A DNA stretch of 64,000 bases from Permianibacter fluminis (GTDB lineage Bacteria > Pseudomonadota > Gammaproteobacteria > Enterobacterales > Permianibacteraceae), in contig NZ_JABMEG010000001.1 of assembly GCF_013179735.1 (NCBI RefSeq), positions 310,001 through 374,000 on the forward strand, written 5' to 3'. Of this stretch, positions 54,284 to 62,464 are shown piece by piece. Numbering within the stretch: position 1 is the first letter of the stretch; every line of letters begins with the position of its first letter. The position numbers and the translations under genes are program-made. The notes under the pieces were generated by a model that was not told where the DNA came from, did not search any database, and saw only the letters and a program-made list of their open reading frames with translations.

Positions 54284-56422
54284 GTGAACGCATCCATCGT
54301 GAAGTACCTGAGTGCAGCTGCATTCGGTGTCGCCACGTTATGGTCAGCCACGTCCGATGCCGCCGGTTTGTTAACACCAAAAGATGGCAGCCTGCCGGCG
54401 CTCGATATCCGCTCGCATCACGTCAACGTGGTCATTGAAGACGGTTACGCCGTCACCACCATTGAGCAGGTGTTCCACAATGCTCAGCAAAGCGATCTGG
54501 AAGCGATCTATTCGTTTCCGATTCCGGAAAAAGCCGCCGTTGGTGAATTCACCTACTGGATCGACGGCAAGCCGGTGCACGGCGAGGTCATGAAAAAAGC
54601 CGCTGCCAAACAGATTTATCAAGAAGAGAAACAAGCCGGTCATGAAGTGGCGCTGACCGAACAGGACAGCTACAAGACCTTTGATATTTCGGTGTATCCG
54701 GTGCGGGCGCAGCAGGATGTGAAAATCCGGCTGGCTTACATTCAGCCGGCCCATGTCGATACCGGCATCGGTCGCTACAACTACCCGCTGGAAGAAGGCG
54801 GCGTGGATGAAGAAAAGCTGTCGTTCTGGACCGCCAATGAAAAAGTCACCGACGAGTTCAGTTTCAATTTGCTGCTGCGCTCATCCTATCCGATTGATCA
54901 ACTGCGTTTGCCGAAGCACCCGAATGCCGTGGTCAAACAATTGTCCGAGCAGGAATGGTCGGTCAGCATCGCCTCGCGGGGCAGCAACGCCGCCAGTGCG
55001 AGTGCCACTAATGGCGACACCGACCTAAATGCCGCCGGTACCGCCACGCCGGTGATCGCAGAAGCCAACAGCACCGGGCCGGCTCCGGCGCATGTCCTGG
55101 ATCAGGACATCATGGTGTACTGGCGCTTGCGACCGGGCCTGCCGGGTTCGGTGGATCTGGTCACCTACAAGGCGCCGGGCAGCGCGCTGGGCACATTCAT
55201 GATGACGGTGACACCGGGTGATGATCTGCGCGCTATCAGCGAAGGTCGCGACTTTGTTTTCGTGCTGGATTATTCCGGCTCGATGCAGGGCAAATACCAG
55301 AGCCTGCTCGAAGGGGTCAGCAAAGGTCTGCAAAAGCTGCAAGCCAATGACCGGTTCCGGATTGTACTGTTCAACGACAGCGCCCGTGAGCTGACCTCCG
55401 GTTATGTCAATGCCACGCCGGAAGCCGTTTTGCAGATTATCCAGCAATTGCAGAGCATTGCACCAAATGGCGGCACCGATCTGTATAGCGCCATCGACCT
55501 TGGCATGCGTTCGCTGGAAGCGGACCGCAGCTCTGCCATCATTCTGGTTACCGACGGCGTTGCCAACGTCGGCGTCACCGAGAAAAAGCAATTCCTGAAG
55601 CTGCTGGAACAGCGCGATGTTCGCTTGTTTACCTTTGTCATGGGCAACAGCGCCAACCGACCGTTGCTGGAAGGCATGGCCAAGGTCTCGCATGGTTTTG
55701 CCATCAATGTGTCGAACAGCGATGACATCGTCGGTAAATTGCTGGAAGCCACGTCAAAGCTGAGCCACGAAGCCTTTCACGATGTCGAGCTGAAGATTGC
55801 TGGTGACATCCGCACCAGCGATCTGACGCCGGTGCAAATCGGCAGCCTGTATCGCGGTCAGCAGTTGATCGTCTTTGGTCACTACAGCGGTAGCGGCAAT
55901 GCCGAAGTCAAGGTCGGCGGCAAGATCTCCGGCCAGGCCAAAACCTACGCGACAAAATTTGCCTTCCCGAAAGATGACAGCCGCTATCCGGAGCTGGAGC
56001 GGCTGTGGGCCTTCGCCGCAATTGAGGATCTGCAAGCCAAGATGGATTACTTCGGCGCAGATGCCGATACCGAGCAAGCGGTTACCGATCTGGCCATCGA
56101 TCACGGTCTGGTCACCGACTACACCTCGATGATCGTGCTGCGTGAAGAAGAGTTTGCCCGTCGCGGCATCGCCCGCAACAACGCCCAGCGCATCACGCAG
56201 GAACACGACGCCCGCCAGCAGCGGCAAGCGGCACCGGTACGCGATCACCGCGTCGATGCGCCGCAGCCGATGTACAGCACGCCGGCGCCGAGTCACAGCA
56301 GTGGTGGAAGTAGTGGTGGCGGTGGCGGCGGTGGCGATACCGGCCCGCTCGGCGTCCTGCTGCTGTTGCCGCTGTTGCCGCTGTTGTTAAACGTCCTGCG
56401 CGGTCGTCGTCGCCTTGGCTAA
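54284..56422 (+). CDS. VIT-vWA domain surface protein with GlyGly-CTERM-like tail
   Basis: 712 residues from the GTG at 54284 (AGGAGA 7 nt upstream). Signal peptide NASIVKYLSAAAFGVATLWS ending near DAA. VIT domain (about 20-150): VIEDGYAVTTIEQVFHNAQQ, AIYSFPIPEKAAVGEFTYWI, QDVKIRLAYIQP. vWA domain (about 325-500) with a complete metal site: DYSGSMQGKY, the NGGTDLYSAI threonine and LVTDGVANVG. The end is a Gly-rich stretch (SSGGGGGGGDTGP), a hydrophobic helix (LGVLLLLPLLPLLLNVL) and RGRRRLG, the layout of GlyGly-CTERM signals. The next gene, 21 bp on, is a rhombosortase, so the tail is probably cut there and the protein delivered to the cell surface. Similar VIT-vWA proteins in marine bacteria carry LPXTG tails and sortases instead. 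Confidence 0.92.
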   Translation: MNASIVKYLSAAAFGVATLWSATSDAAGLLTPKDGSLPALDIRSHHVNVVIEDGYAVTTIEQVFHNAQQSDLEAIYSFPIPEKAAVGEFTYWIDGKPVHGEVMKKAAAKQIYQEEKQAGHEVALTEQDSYKTFDISVYPVRAQQDVKIRLAYIQPAHVDTGIGRYNYPLEEGGVDEEKLSFWTANEKVTDEFSFNLLLRSSYPIDQLRLPKHPNAVVKQLSEQEWSVSIASRGSNAASASATNGDTDLNAAGTATPVIAEANSTGPAPAHVLDQDIMVYWRLRPGLPGSVDLVTYKAPGSALGTFMMTVTPGDDLRAISEGRDFVFVLDYSGSMQGKYQSLLEGVSKGLQKLQANDRFRIVLFNDSARELTSGYVNATPEAVLQIIQQLQSIAPNGGTDLYSAIDLGMRSLEADRSSAIILVTDGVANVGVTEKKQFLKLLEQRDVRLFTFVMGNSANRPLLEGMAKVSHGFAINVSNSDDIVGKLLEATSKLSHEAFHDVELKIAGDIRTSDLTPVQIGSLYRGQQLIVFGHYSGSGNAEVKVGGKISGQAKTYATKFAFPKDDSRYPELERLWAFAAIEDLQAKMDYFGADADTEQAVTDLAIDHGLVTDYTSMIVLREEEFARRGIARNNAQRITQEHDARQQRQAAPVRDHRVDAPQPMYSTPAPSHSSGGSSGGGGGGGDTGPLGVLLLLPLLPLLLNVLRGRRRLG

Positions 56423-56443
56423 TACTGCGATCAGACAAACACC

Positions 56444-57103
56444 ATGATCAAACTCACCTCGACCACCCTACCGGCACGCCTTCGCGTGCCGGTAGTCACA
56501 CTGGCCTGTGTCGCGCTGATGCTGGCGCTGCAATACCTTGTCCGTGATCACAGCCAGTTCTATTTTGATCAGACCGCCATCAGCAACGGCGACTACTGGC
56601 GCTTGCTGACCGGTCACTTCATTCACGCCGACAATGCGCATCTGCGCTGGAATCTGGTCGCGCTGCTGCTGCTTGGCCTTTTGCTTGAACAGCACAGCCG
56701 AACCCTGATGCTGGCCGCACTGGTGGGCGGTGTATTCGTCATTGATATCTGGTTGCTGAGTCCGCTGGCGGGCGTCAGCCGCTACTGCGGCCTGTCCGGG
56801 GTATTGAACAGTGTGTTGGTGCTGCTGCTCTGGCAAGAGTGGCGACGTCACAAACAATGGCTGCCAGTGCTGACCGGTTTGCTGGCGTTGGCCAAGATTG
56901 TCGTTGAACTGACGGCGCAGCAGTCACTGTTCACTCACTTCAGCTGGCCGCCTTATCCGCCCGCGCACCTGGCTGGATCTGTTGCCGGCCTGATACTGAT
57001 TGCCGTAGTGCACCACCGGTCTCATGTCTCCCGATTCACTACATCAACTTCACCGACTTCACCCACTTCACCCACTTCACACAAACAGTTTCACGCCAAC
57101 TAA
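56444..57103 (+). CDS. rrtA: Rhombosortase (rhomboid-family intramembrane serine protease)
   Basis: 219 residues, about six membrane segments. The rhomboid loop is WRLLTGHFIHADNAHLRWNL, the catalytic serine lies in CGLSGVLNSVL and the catalytic histidine in PPAHLAGSVAGL. Rhombosortases cleave the GlyGly-CTERM tail of surface or secreted proteins; in Vibrio cholerae such a substrate is exported by T2SS. The neighbouring VIT-vWA gene encodes a tail of that type. A C-terminal Thr-Ser-Pro repeat (STSPTSPTSPTS) after the last helix is unusual. The stop codon overlaps that of the convergent histidine kinase by three bases. Confidence 0.93.
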   Translation: MIKLTSTTLPARLRVPVVTLACVALMLALQYLVRDHSQFYFDQTAISNGDYWRLLTGHFIHADNAHLRWNLVALLLLGLLLEQHSRTLMLAALVGGVFVIDIWLLSPLAGVSRYCGLSGVLNSVLVLLLWQEWRRHKQWLPVLTGLLALAKIVVELTAQQSLFTHFSWPPYPPAHLAGSVAGLILIAVVHHRSHVSRFTTSTSPTSPTSPTSHKQFHAN

Positions 57104-58314
57104 CTGTTGAATCGCAGCACGACCCGGGCGCCACCCAGTTCCGATGAACGTTCCAGCAACAATTGACCGCCGTGCCACAGGCAAATCTTCTTGACGATGG
57201 CAAGGCCAAGACCATAACCGGCGGCATCGCCGTCGCTGCTGAATTCGGCGCTCAAATCCCGATCGGTATTGTCTGGCAGACCGGGGCCGTCGTCTTCGAC
57301 GATCAGTTGCCGGGAATCGGCATCGGTTTGCCAGCGGACCTGAATTTTGTTGCGGGCGTAGCGCAGGGCATTGTCGAGCAGGTTTTGCAGGGCGCGTTGC
57401 AGACAGGCGGCATCGAAACTCAATTCAGCGGTGTCGGCGATGCTCAGCTCAATCTGGACGGAATGGTGGTGTTGGTAACGGGCGATGAGCTCGGTGACAA
57501 ATGGCTGGAGCGGGATCCGGCGTTTGTTCAATACCGGTAAGCGGTGTTCGAATTCGGCGTATTGCAGCATCTCGTCAACCAGTTGCTCGATTTCACTCAG
57601 GTCAGCCTGAATGCCGCGGGTCAGTTTGGCGTCGGCGTCGACCGGCAGCATGGCGAGAGCAAAACGGATACGCGCCAGCGGCGTGCGAATGTCGTGGGAA
57701 ACCGCGTTGGCGATATCGCGTTGCAGTGCCATCAAGCCAGCAGTGTGGCGACGCAGATCGCGCAGCGCGGTGGCGACCGGCGTCAGCGCGCTGCGCTGAC
57801 GCAGTGGCAATGACAATTCGGTGGTCGGTAAATCCAGCGCTTGCACCGAGCTGCGAAGTTTGTCGATGTCGCGCACCAAGGGTTGCAGCCACAGAAACAC
57901 CACCAGCGCCAGCGTGCCGTAATAAGCCAACAACCAGAACCAGTGCCGATCCTCACTATTGCCCGGCAGCGGCACCACAAACACCTGTTCGCCACTGCTG
58001 TCGAGACCGTAGAAATAGGTTTTGCCGGTGCCGTCGGTCAGCGTCAGCGTGCGTTGCTGCTCGAGCGCACGCCAGCTTTCCGGTGGCCAATGCAGTTCGT
58101 CACGGAGCAGCCAGAGGCCGGCTTCCTCGGTGTTGGTCACACCGGCTTGCTGGCTACCGATGCTGGCGCGCGGATGGGTTTGCCAGAGCGCGCGCAAGGC
58201 GCTGTTTGGCTCGTCATCCGGGCGATAGAGCGAGTACAGGTAGTCGAGCCCGATGGCGCTGACCACCAGCGACAGAAACAACGCGAGATACAGGCGCAGA
58301 AAAAGCGTGTTCAT
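57100..58314 (-). CDS. RstB-like sensor histidine kinase
   Basis: 404 residues. Two membrane helices (FLRLYLALFLSLVVSAIGLD and HWFWLLAYYGTLALVVFLWL) flank a periplasmic sensor of about 105 residues. A HAMP-like linker, HisKA with AVSHDIRTPLARIRFAL, and an HATPase with NLLDNALRYARN, EDDGPGLPD and GYGLGLAIVKKICLWHGG complete a functional kinase. The partner regulator is encoded upstream, 233 bp away on the same strand, behind the duplicated MipA-DUF3019 genes. RstB-type systems respond to envelope conditions; the ligand here is unknown. Confidence 0.9.
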   Translation of the reverse strand: MNTLFLRLYLALFLSLVVSAIGLDYLYSLYRPDDEPNSALRALWQTHPRASIGSQQAGVTNTEEAGLWLLRDELHWPPESWRALEQQRTLTLTDGTGKTYFYGLDSSGEQVFVVPLPGNSEDRHWFWLLAYYGTLALVVFLWLQPLVRDIDKLRSSVQALDLPTTELSLPLRQRSALTPVATALRDLRRHTAGLMALQRDIANAVSHDIRTPLARIRFALAMLPVDADAKLTRGIQADLSEIEQLVDEMLQYAEFEHRLPVLNKRRIPLQPFVTELIARYQHHHSVQIELSIADTAELSFDAACLQRALQNLLDNALRYARNKIQVRWQTDADSRQLIVEDDGPGLPDNTDRDLSAEFSSDGDAAGYGLGLAIVKKICLWHGGQLLLERSSELGGARVVLRFNS

Positions 58315-58410
58315 GCTGGGTCCGTGGTGAGCCTGATTTGTGCGGAGCGTGATTGGCTGCTGTGCGTTTGATTGATAGCGTTACCGTGAATATAGCAGGA
58401 GTGCGTAATT

Positions 58411-58465
58411 CGCCCTCTCTCCCCAACCCATCGCCCCAACCCCTCTCCCACAAGGGGCGAGGGGC
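58411..58465. repeat. Palindromic GC-rich repeat between regulator and kinase
   Basis: CCCCTCTCCCACAAGGGGCG followed by AGGGG, preceded by a second C-rich block (CCCTCTCTCCCCAACCC). It resembles the dispersed C/G-rich palindromes at 27661 and 52113 in style but not in sequence. It lies in the 233-bp gap and could act as a transcript-weakening hairpin between the regulator and kinase genes. Confidence 0.55.
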
Positions 58466-58547
58466 CATTTGATGAGTGGAATGAGAGTGTTCCCAGCGCT
58501 AGCGCACGGTTTGCGTGTGCAGAGCAAAAAAATTATCCAACTGGCGC

Positions 58548-59267
58548 TTATTCCCACGCTGCTGGCACGAACATGTAGCCGGCGCCCCAGATGGTCAGAA
58601 TCCGTTTCGGATCATCGGGATTGTCACCGAGTTTGCGTCGCAACTGACTGACGCGGCCATCGATGGCGCGATCGACGCCACCGTAGGGCCGGTTCAGCAG
58701 CGCTTCGTACAGGCGTTCGCGGGTCACCAGCTCGCCGGCGTTCTGCACCAGCATGGCCAGCAGTTCGTATTCACCGTTGGTCAAATGCACGGCCTGTTGC
58801 TGCAGTGTCACTTGCCGGGTGGCGGCGTTGATTTTCAGCTGACCGAATTCCAGCAGTTTGCTGACGCCGCTGCGATCGCTGCGGGCATTGAGTCGCGATT
58901 GCCGGTTCAGATGCGCGCGTATGCGCGCCAAGAGCAGCAGTGGTTCGATCGGTTTGCACAGGTAATCGTCGGCGCCGATTTCCAGACCCTGGACATGATC
59001 GAGTTCACCGCGGCGAGCGGTGAGCATCAGGATGGGACCGTTGAAGTCGCTGCGGATATTGCGGCAAATCTCGAAGCCGTTTTTGCCGGGCAGGTTGATG
59101 TCGAGCAGGATCAAGGCAATGTGCTGTTGGCGCAGCCGGGCAGCAACATCGGCGCCGCTGCTGACCCAGACCGGATCGTAGCCGTGTTGCAGCAGGTATG
59201 AGGTGACCAGCTGGGCCAGCTTGGCGTCGTCTTCGACCAGCAGAATGGTTTCAGCAGTGTCGCTCAA
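58548..59267 (-). CDS. RstA-like OmpR-family response regulator
   Basis: 239 residues from a TTG at 59267 (TTGAGC, sharing TTGA with the upstream stop) with GGAG eight bases before; longer frames lack a plausible site. Receiver: ILLVEDDAKL, phospho-acceptor in ILLDINLPGKNGFE, and the conserved lysine in DDYLCKPIEP. The C-terminal winged-helix OmpR domain includes VHLTNGEYELLAMLVQNAGE, VTRERLYEALLNRPYGGVDR and ISQLRRKLGD-type DGRVSQLRRKLGDNPDD. The length equals E. coli RstA. It should act on the MipA-DUF3019 genes just upstream of it and on the kinase downstream (inference). Confidence 0.92.
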   Translation of the reverse strand: MSDTAETILLVEDDAKLAQLVTSYLLQHGYDPVWVSSGADVAARLRQQHIALILLDINLPGKNGFEICRNIRSDFNGPILMLTARRGELDHVQGLEIGADDYLCKPIEPLLLLARIRAHLNRQSRLNARSDRSGVSKLLEFGQLKINAATRQVTLQQQAVHLTNGEYELLAMLVQNAGELVTRERLYEALLNRPYGGVDRAIDGRVSQLRRKLGDNPDDPKRILTIWGAGYMFVPAAWE

Positions 59268-59833
59268 AAGAGGCTCCACGGATGTTGGTAACGCCGACGC
59301 TGGGCCGTTGTCGGCACGCTGATTACGACCAACTCGGCACTGGCAAGCAGCGCCAGCCCGGTTTGCTGCCACAGCTCGAAGCGGGTGCTGACCCGGACCG
59401 GCATTTGCAATTCGCGTTCGCCTTCGGCGCCGCTGTCGCAAAACAACGGTTGCTCGACACCACGCTGGCGCAGACAAACCGGCGTTGCCGCCGGCAAGTG
59501 CCAACGCACCCGCACCCGCTCGACGCAAGGCAGTGCCGGATCGCGCGGAATGCAGCTGCGCGGTAGCAGCCAGAGCTCGGCGGAGTCAGACAAGCCGGCG
59601 GCCGGATCGGTTACTGCAGCTTCGATTAAAACCGCCACGTTTGCTCCGGCTTCGATCGAAACGGACGCCGTAAAGATTTTTTCAATCAAAACCGGTTCAT
59701 TCAAAACAGGCTCGATGAAATTAGCTTCAGCCAATTCAGACTCGGCCGCAGCCAGCGGTGCTGCCGATGCGGCCGCCAGCAGCAAACCCGCCACCGGCAT
59801 CGCCACGCGCGGCAAGCGCCCGTCAGAAAACAT
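59264..59833 (-). CDS. DUF3019 family secreted protein, copy 1
   Basis: 189 residues. Signal peptide-like start (VAMPVAGLLLAAASAAPLAA), then a low-complexity segment rich in E/A/V (FIEPVLNEPVLIEKIFTASV), then the DUF3019 domain: LLPRSCIPRDPALPCVERVR, WHLPAATPVCLRQRG, QPLFCDSGAEGERELQMPVR, STRFELWQQTG, ending RRRYQHPWSLF. Four cysteines are spaced as in copy 2 (60698-61144). Its start lies 11 bp inside the end of the MipA gene, and its stop is shared with the response regulator start. Periplasmic or surface; function unknown, but gene order links it to the OmpR-type regulator. Confidence 0.88.
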   Translation of the reverse strand: MFSDGRLPRVAMPVAGLLLAAASAAPLAAAESELAEANFIEPVLNEPVLIEKIFTASVSIEAGANVAVLIEAAVTDPAAGLSDSAELWLLPRSCIPRDPALPCVERVRVRWHLPAATPVCLRQRGVEQPLFCDSGAEGERELQMPVRVSTRFELWQQTGLALLASAELVVISVPTTAQRRRYQHPWSLF

Positions 59834-60698
59834 AGCTCAGTCCGAAGAAACTGGCGGTGAACCAGCGTTCGGTAACCAGCGGGCTGTCGCTGATCACCGA
59901 GTCGGGGCGTTGTACCGCCAGCATCATCAGCAGCGACAAATGCTCGCTGAGTTGGTGCTCATCCGTGAGGCTGAAATACGGGCTGAGCGAACTGCCGGGC
60001 GCGTAGCGCTTTTCCAGCCAGCTGGTTTCTTCCTCGGTGACGCCGTAGTAATAATCGGTCAGCCGGTCATCGCGATACAGCAACCCGAGCGACAGCTGCA
60101 GGCTGTTGTCATCATGCTGCCAGTGGTATTTGCCGCCGAGTGTGGCTTCGTAACCGTCGTGACCGACGCTGATGTCGGCGCCGGCGCTGATCTGCAGTTG
60201 CCAGGGACCACGGAACCAACTGTATTCCAGACCACCGAGCCAGGTCAGTTCGCGTTTGCTGAGCTCGCCGGGCAAGCCGTAGCGAAACGGATGGGTCAGC
60301 ACCGAGTAAAACGTGCCGCTGTCGGCAAAATAAAAATAATCCAGATTGGGCCGCGCGATCAGGTTCAGCCGCTGCTGCGCCGACTCGGCCAGCGTGTAGC
60401 CGATGGTGCTGGTCTCGATGAAGAAACGTTCGCCGTAATAGCTGATGCGCGGCAACACCGGCAGCAGAATGTCATCGGCATCGGCGAGCGGATTCGGCGC
60501 GTAACCGTAACCGAGCGCGATGCCGATTTCCCATTCGCCGGTACGCACGCATTCCGGCTCGCAATCGCTGTCGTCGGCCGCCAACGTATCAGCAGAGGCC
60601 GAATCAGCCGAGACCGACTCAGCAGAAACAGATCGAACCGGCAACGCCAGCAACAGCAAGGCCGCAACCGCCGACAAGAAAATAGCAAACCGCGGCAT
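59823..60698 (-). CDS. MipA/OmpV-family outer-membrane protein, copy 1
   Basis: 291 residues from the ATG at 60698 (TGATG overlap with the preceding DUF3019 stop, GGAG about 9 nt upstream). Signal peptide MPRFAIFLSAVAALLLLALP, an Ala/Ser/Asp linker (SAESVSADSASADTLAADD), then a beta-barrel of MipA/OmpV type: EWEIGIALGYGYAPNPLAD, ILLPVLPRISYYGERFFIET, LSKRELTWLGGLEYSWFRGP, WFTASFFGLSYVF with terminal Phe. MipA-type proteins scaffold murein enzymes in E. coli, while OmpV relatives are porin-like; the role here is open. Confidence 0.9.
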   Translation of the reverse strand: MPRFAIFLSAVAALLLLALPVRSVSAESVSADSASADTLAADDSDCEPECVRTGEWEIGIALGYGYAPNPLADADDILLPVLPRISYYGERFFIETSTIGYTLAESAQQRLNLIARPNLDYFYFADSGTFYSVLTHPFRYGLPGELSKRELTWLGGLEYSWFRGPWQLQISAGADISVGHDGYEATLGGKYHWQHDDNSLQLSLGLLYRDDRLTDYYYGVTEEETSWLEKRYAPGSSLSPYFSLTDEHQLSEHLSLLMMLAVQRPDSVISDSPLVTERWFTASFFGLSYVF

Positions 60699-61144
60699 CA
60701 GAAAATGCTCCACGGATGCTGATAGCGCCGGCGTTTGCCGTCGGCCGGTGGCGTCATCACCAGCAGCTCGACCGACGCCAGCACCGGGCCACCGTTGCGC
60801 GCCTTCAATTCGAACCGGGTGGTCAGCAAAATGGGCAGCAGCAGTTCGCGTTCGCCTTCATTGCGGCTTTCGCAGAACAGCGGTTGCTCGCCGTCACGCT
60901 GCCAGATGCAAACGCCATCGGCGGTCGCGGCCGACCAGCGGATGCGCAGACGCTCGACGCAGGGCGTATCGGCTTCGGTCTGCAGGCAACTGCGCGGATT
61001 CAACTGCAGCAGCGGCGCCTCCTGCTCGGCGCTGGCGACAACCGGCACGGCCGCGATCAGCAAGCCCAGCAGCGATGGCAGCGCCGCCGCCACCGCGCGC
61101 AGGCGCCGCAAACTGAACTCCCGCAGATGACGATTAAAAGTCAT
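60698..61144 (-). CDS. DUF3019 family secreted protein, copy 2
   Basis: 148 residues. Signal peptide after a basic N-terminus (SLLGLLIAAVPVVASAE), no low-complexity insert. DUF3019 core: LQLNPRSCLQTEADTPCVER, VCIWQRDGEQPLFCESRNEG, TTRFELKARNGGPVLASVEL, ending RRRYQHPWSIF. It is the ungapped counterpart of copy 1, with the same four cysteines. It starts 11 bp inside the end of MipA copy 2, exactly as copy 1 does to MipA copy 1. Confidence 0.9.
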   Translation of the reverse strand: MTFNRHLREFSLRRLRAVAAALPSLLGLLIAAVPVVASAEQEAPLLQLNPRSCLQTEADTPCVERLRIRWSAATADGVCIWQRDGEQPLFCESRNEGERELLLPILLTTRFELKARNGGPVLASVELLVMTPPADGKRRRYQHPWSIF

Positions 61145-62198
61145 AGGTCACCCCGAAGAAACTCGCGGTGAACCAGCGCTGCGTCATCAGCGGACTGTTG
61201 GCAATTTCGTCGCTGGCGCGTTGACCGCCGAGCCAGGCCAGCAGGCCGAGTTGCTCGGTCAGCGGATGGTGTACGGTCAACAGCAGATACGGACTGGTGC
61301 TGGCCGCGGGCGTGTAGGTGAACAACCAATGGCCGGATTCGTCAGCGTCGAGACCGAAATAATAGTCGGAAAGTTTTTGATCGCGATACAGCCAGCCGAT
61401 GGCCGAGTCGATGCTGGTGCCCGCCCATTCGTCGTGTCGCTTGATCGACAAATCGATCTGCCGGCCGTCGTGACCGACGCTGATGTCACGGCCGGCGCGC
61501 AGTTGCACGGCCCAGGCCTCATGAAACCAGCTGGCTTCGATGCCGCCGAGCCAGGTCAGCCGGCGCTTGTTCAGTTCATGCACCGGCGGTGGCAGCGTAT
61601 TGCCATTCGGATCCCAGTCGCCGACCACCGCAATGGGCAGCACGGTGGGTGGCGTCAGTCCGCCGGTAGCCCAGTTGCCGTCATGAAAATAGGCGTAATC
61701 GAGATTGGGGTAGGCAATGAAGTTCAGCCGCCAGCTTGGCTCGTCGGTGACGGTGTAGCCCAGTGTCTGGGTTTCCAGAAAAAAGCGCTCGCCGTAATAG
61801 CGAACGCGCGGCAATAACGGAAAGCGGACATCGCGGCCGCCGAACAACGGGTTCTCGGCAAAACCGCGGCCGACGGCCAGACCAAACTGCCACTCGCCGA
61901 CGCTGATGCAGGCATCGGCCAGCGCTTCCTCGGCCGGACAGCCGGCACTGGCATCGGCAGCAGACGCAGCGCTGTCATTGTCGAGCGGGTCGCTATTGAA
62001 GCCGTTTTTGTCGGCGCTGTTTTTTTCGACGTCTGTTTTGTCGATGCCGGTTTTATCGACATCTGTTATGTCGACATCTGTTTTGTTGAGAGTGTCTGGA
62101 TCAAGACCGTCGTTCGCCAGAACCGATGTGCCAAGAACGATCGCGCCGGCACAGCACAGCAAGCGGGCCCGGCCCAGGACACTTGTTCGCCACCACAT
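61134..62198 (-). CDS. MipA/OmpV-family outer-membrane protein, copy 2
   Basis: 354 residues from the ATG at 62198 (GGGGTG about 8 nt upstream). Signal peptide WWRTSVLGRARLLCCAGAIV, then a linker with degenerate KTDVD-type repeats (NKTDVDITDVDKTGIDKTDV), then the barrel: EWQFGLAVGRGFAENPLFGG, FPLLPRVRYYGERFFLETQT, LNKRRLTWLGGIEASWFHEA, ending FTASFFGVTYDF. It shares the marker strands with copy 1 but has a longer mid-loop (NWATGGLTPPTVLPIAVVGD). First gene of the six-gene regulon-like cluster; its promoter should lie in the 266-bp gap to the protease gene. Confidence 0.88.
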   Translation of the reverse strand: MWWRTSVLGRARLLCCAGAIVLGTSVLANDGLDPDTLNKTDVDITDVDKTGIDKTDVEKNSADKNGFNSDPLDNDSAASAADASAGCPAEEALADACISVGEWQFGLAVGRGFAENPLFGGRDVRFPLLPRVRYYGERFFLETQTLGYTVTDEPSWRLNFIAYPNLDYAYFHDGNWATGGLTPPTVLPIAVVGDWDPNGNTLPPPVHELNKRRLTWLGGIEASWFHEAWAVQLRAGRDISVGHDGRQIDLSIKRHDEWAGTSIDSAIGWLYRDQKLSDYYFGLDADESGHWLFTYTPAASTSPYLLLTVHHPLTEQLGLLAWLGGQRASDEIANSPLMTQRWFTASFFGVTYDF

Positions 62199-62281
62199 GA
62201 CTGCACACCCCAAAAACCGGCCCCGACCTTAGCACGGTCATTGCGGCGGATCCGCCACGTCCTGACAAATCCATACAGATT

Positions 62282-62340
62282 CCGGACAACCCCGGACACC
62301 TGAACCGGCCGGCTGTTCCTAGGCTGGGCGGCCGGTTTTT
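62282..62340. promoter_or_regulatory. Candidate operator repeats and a hairpin between mipA copy 2 and the protease gene
   Basis: CCGGACAACC and CCGGACACCT (62282-62301) form a direct repeat at 10-bp spacing, the geometry used by OmpR-family regulators. The perfect 9-bp stem AACCGGCCG/CGGCCGGTT (62303-62337) followed by a T-run reads as a terminator-like or attenuator-like hairpin toward the protease gene. Both assignments are by shape only. Confidence 0.35.
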
Positions 62341-62464
62341 GACCGACTCCCAGCCAAGCGGTACGGACGCACCTGCGTTCGCCCCGGCCCGGCCGGGACC
62401 AACAACAAAAACAGCAGCAACCGCAGCGGAGATCGAAGCCGTTGCTGCACATCAGGAGACAGCA

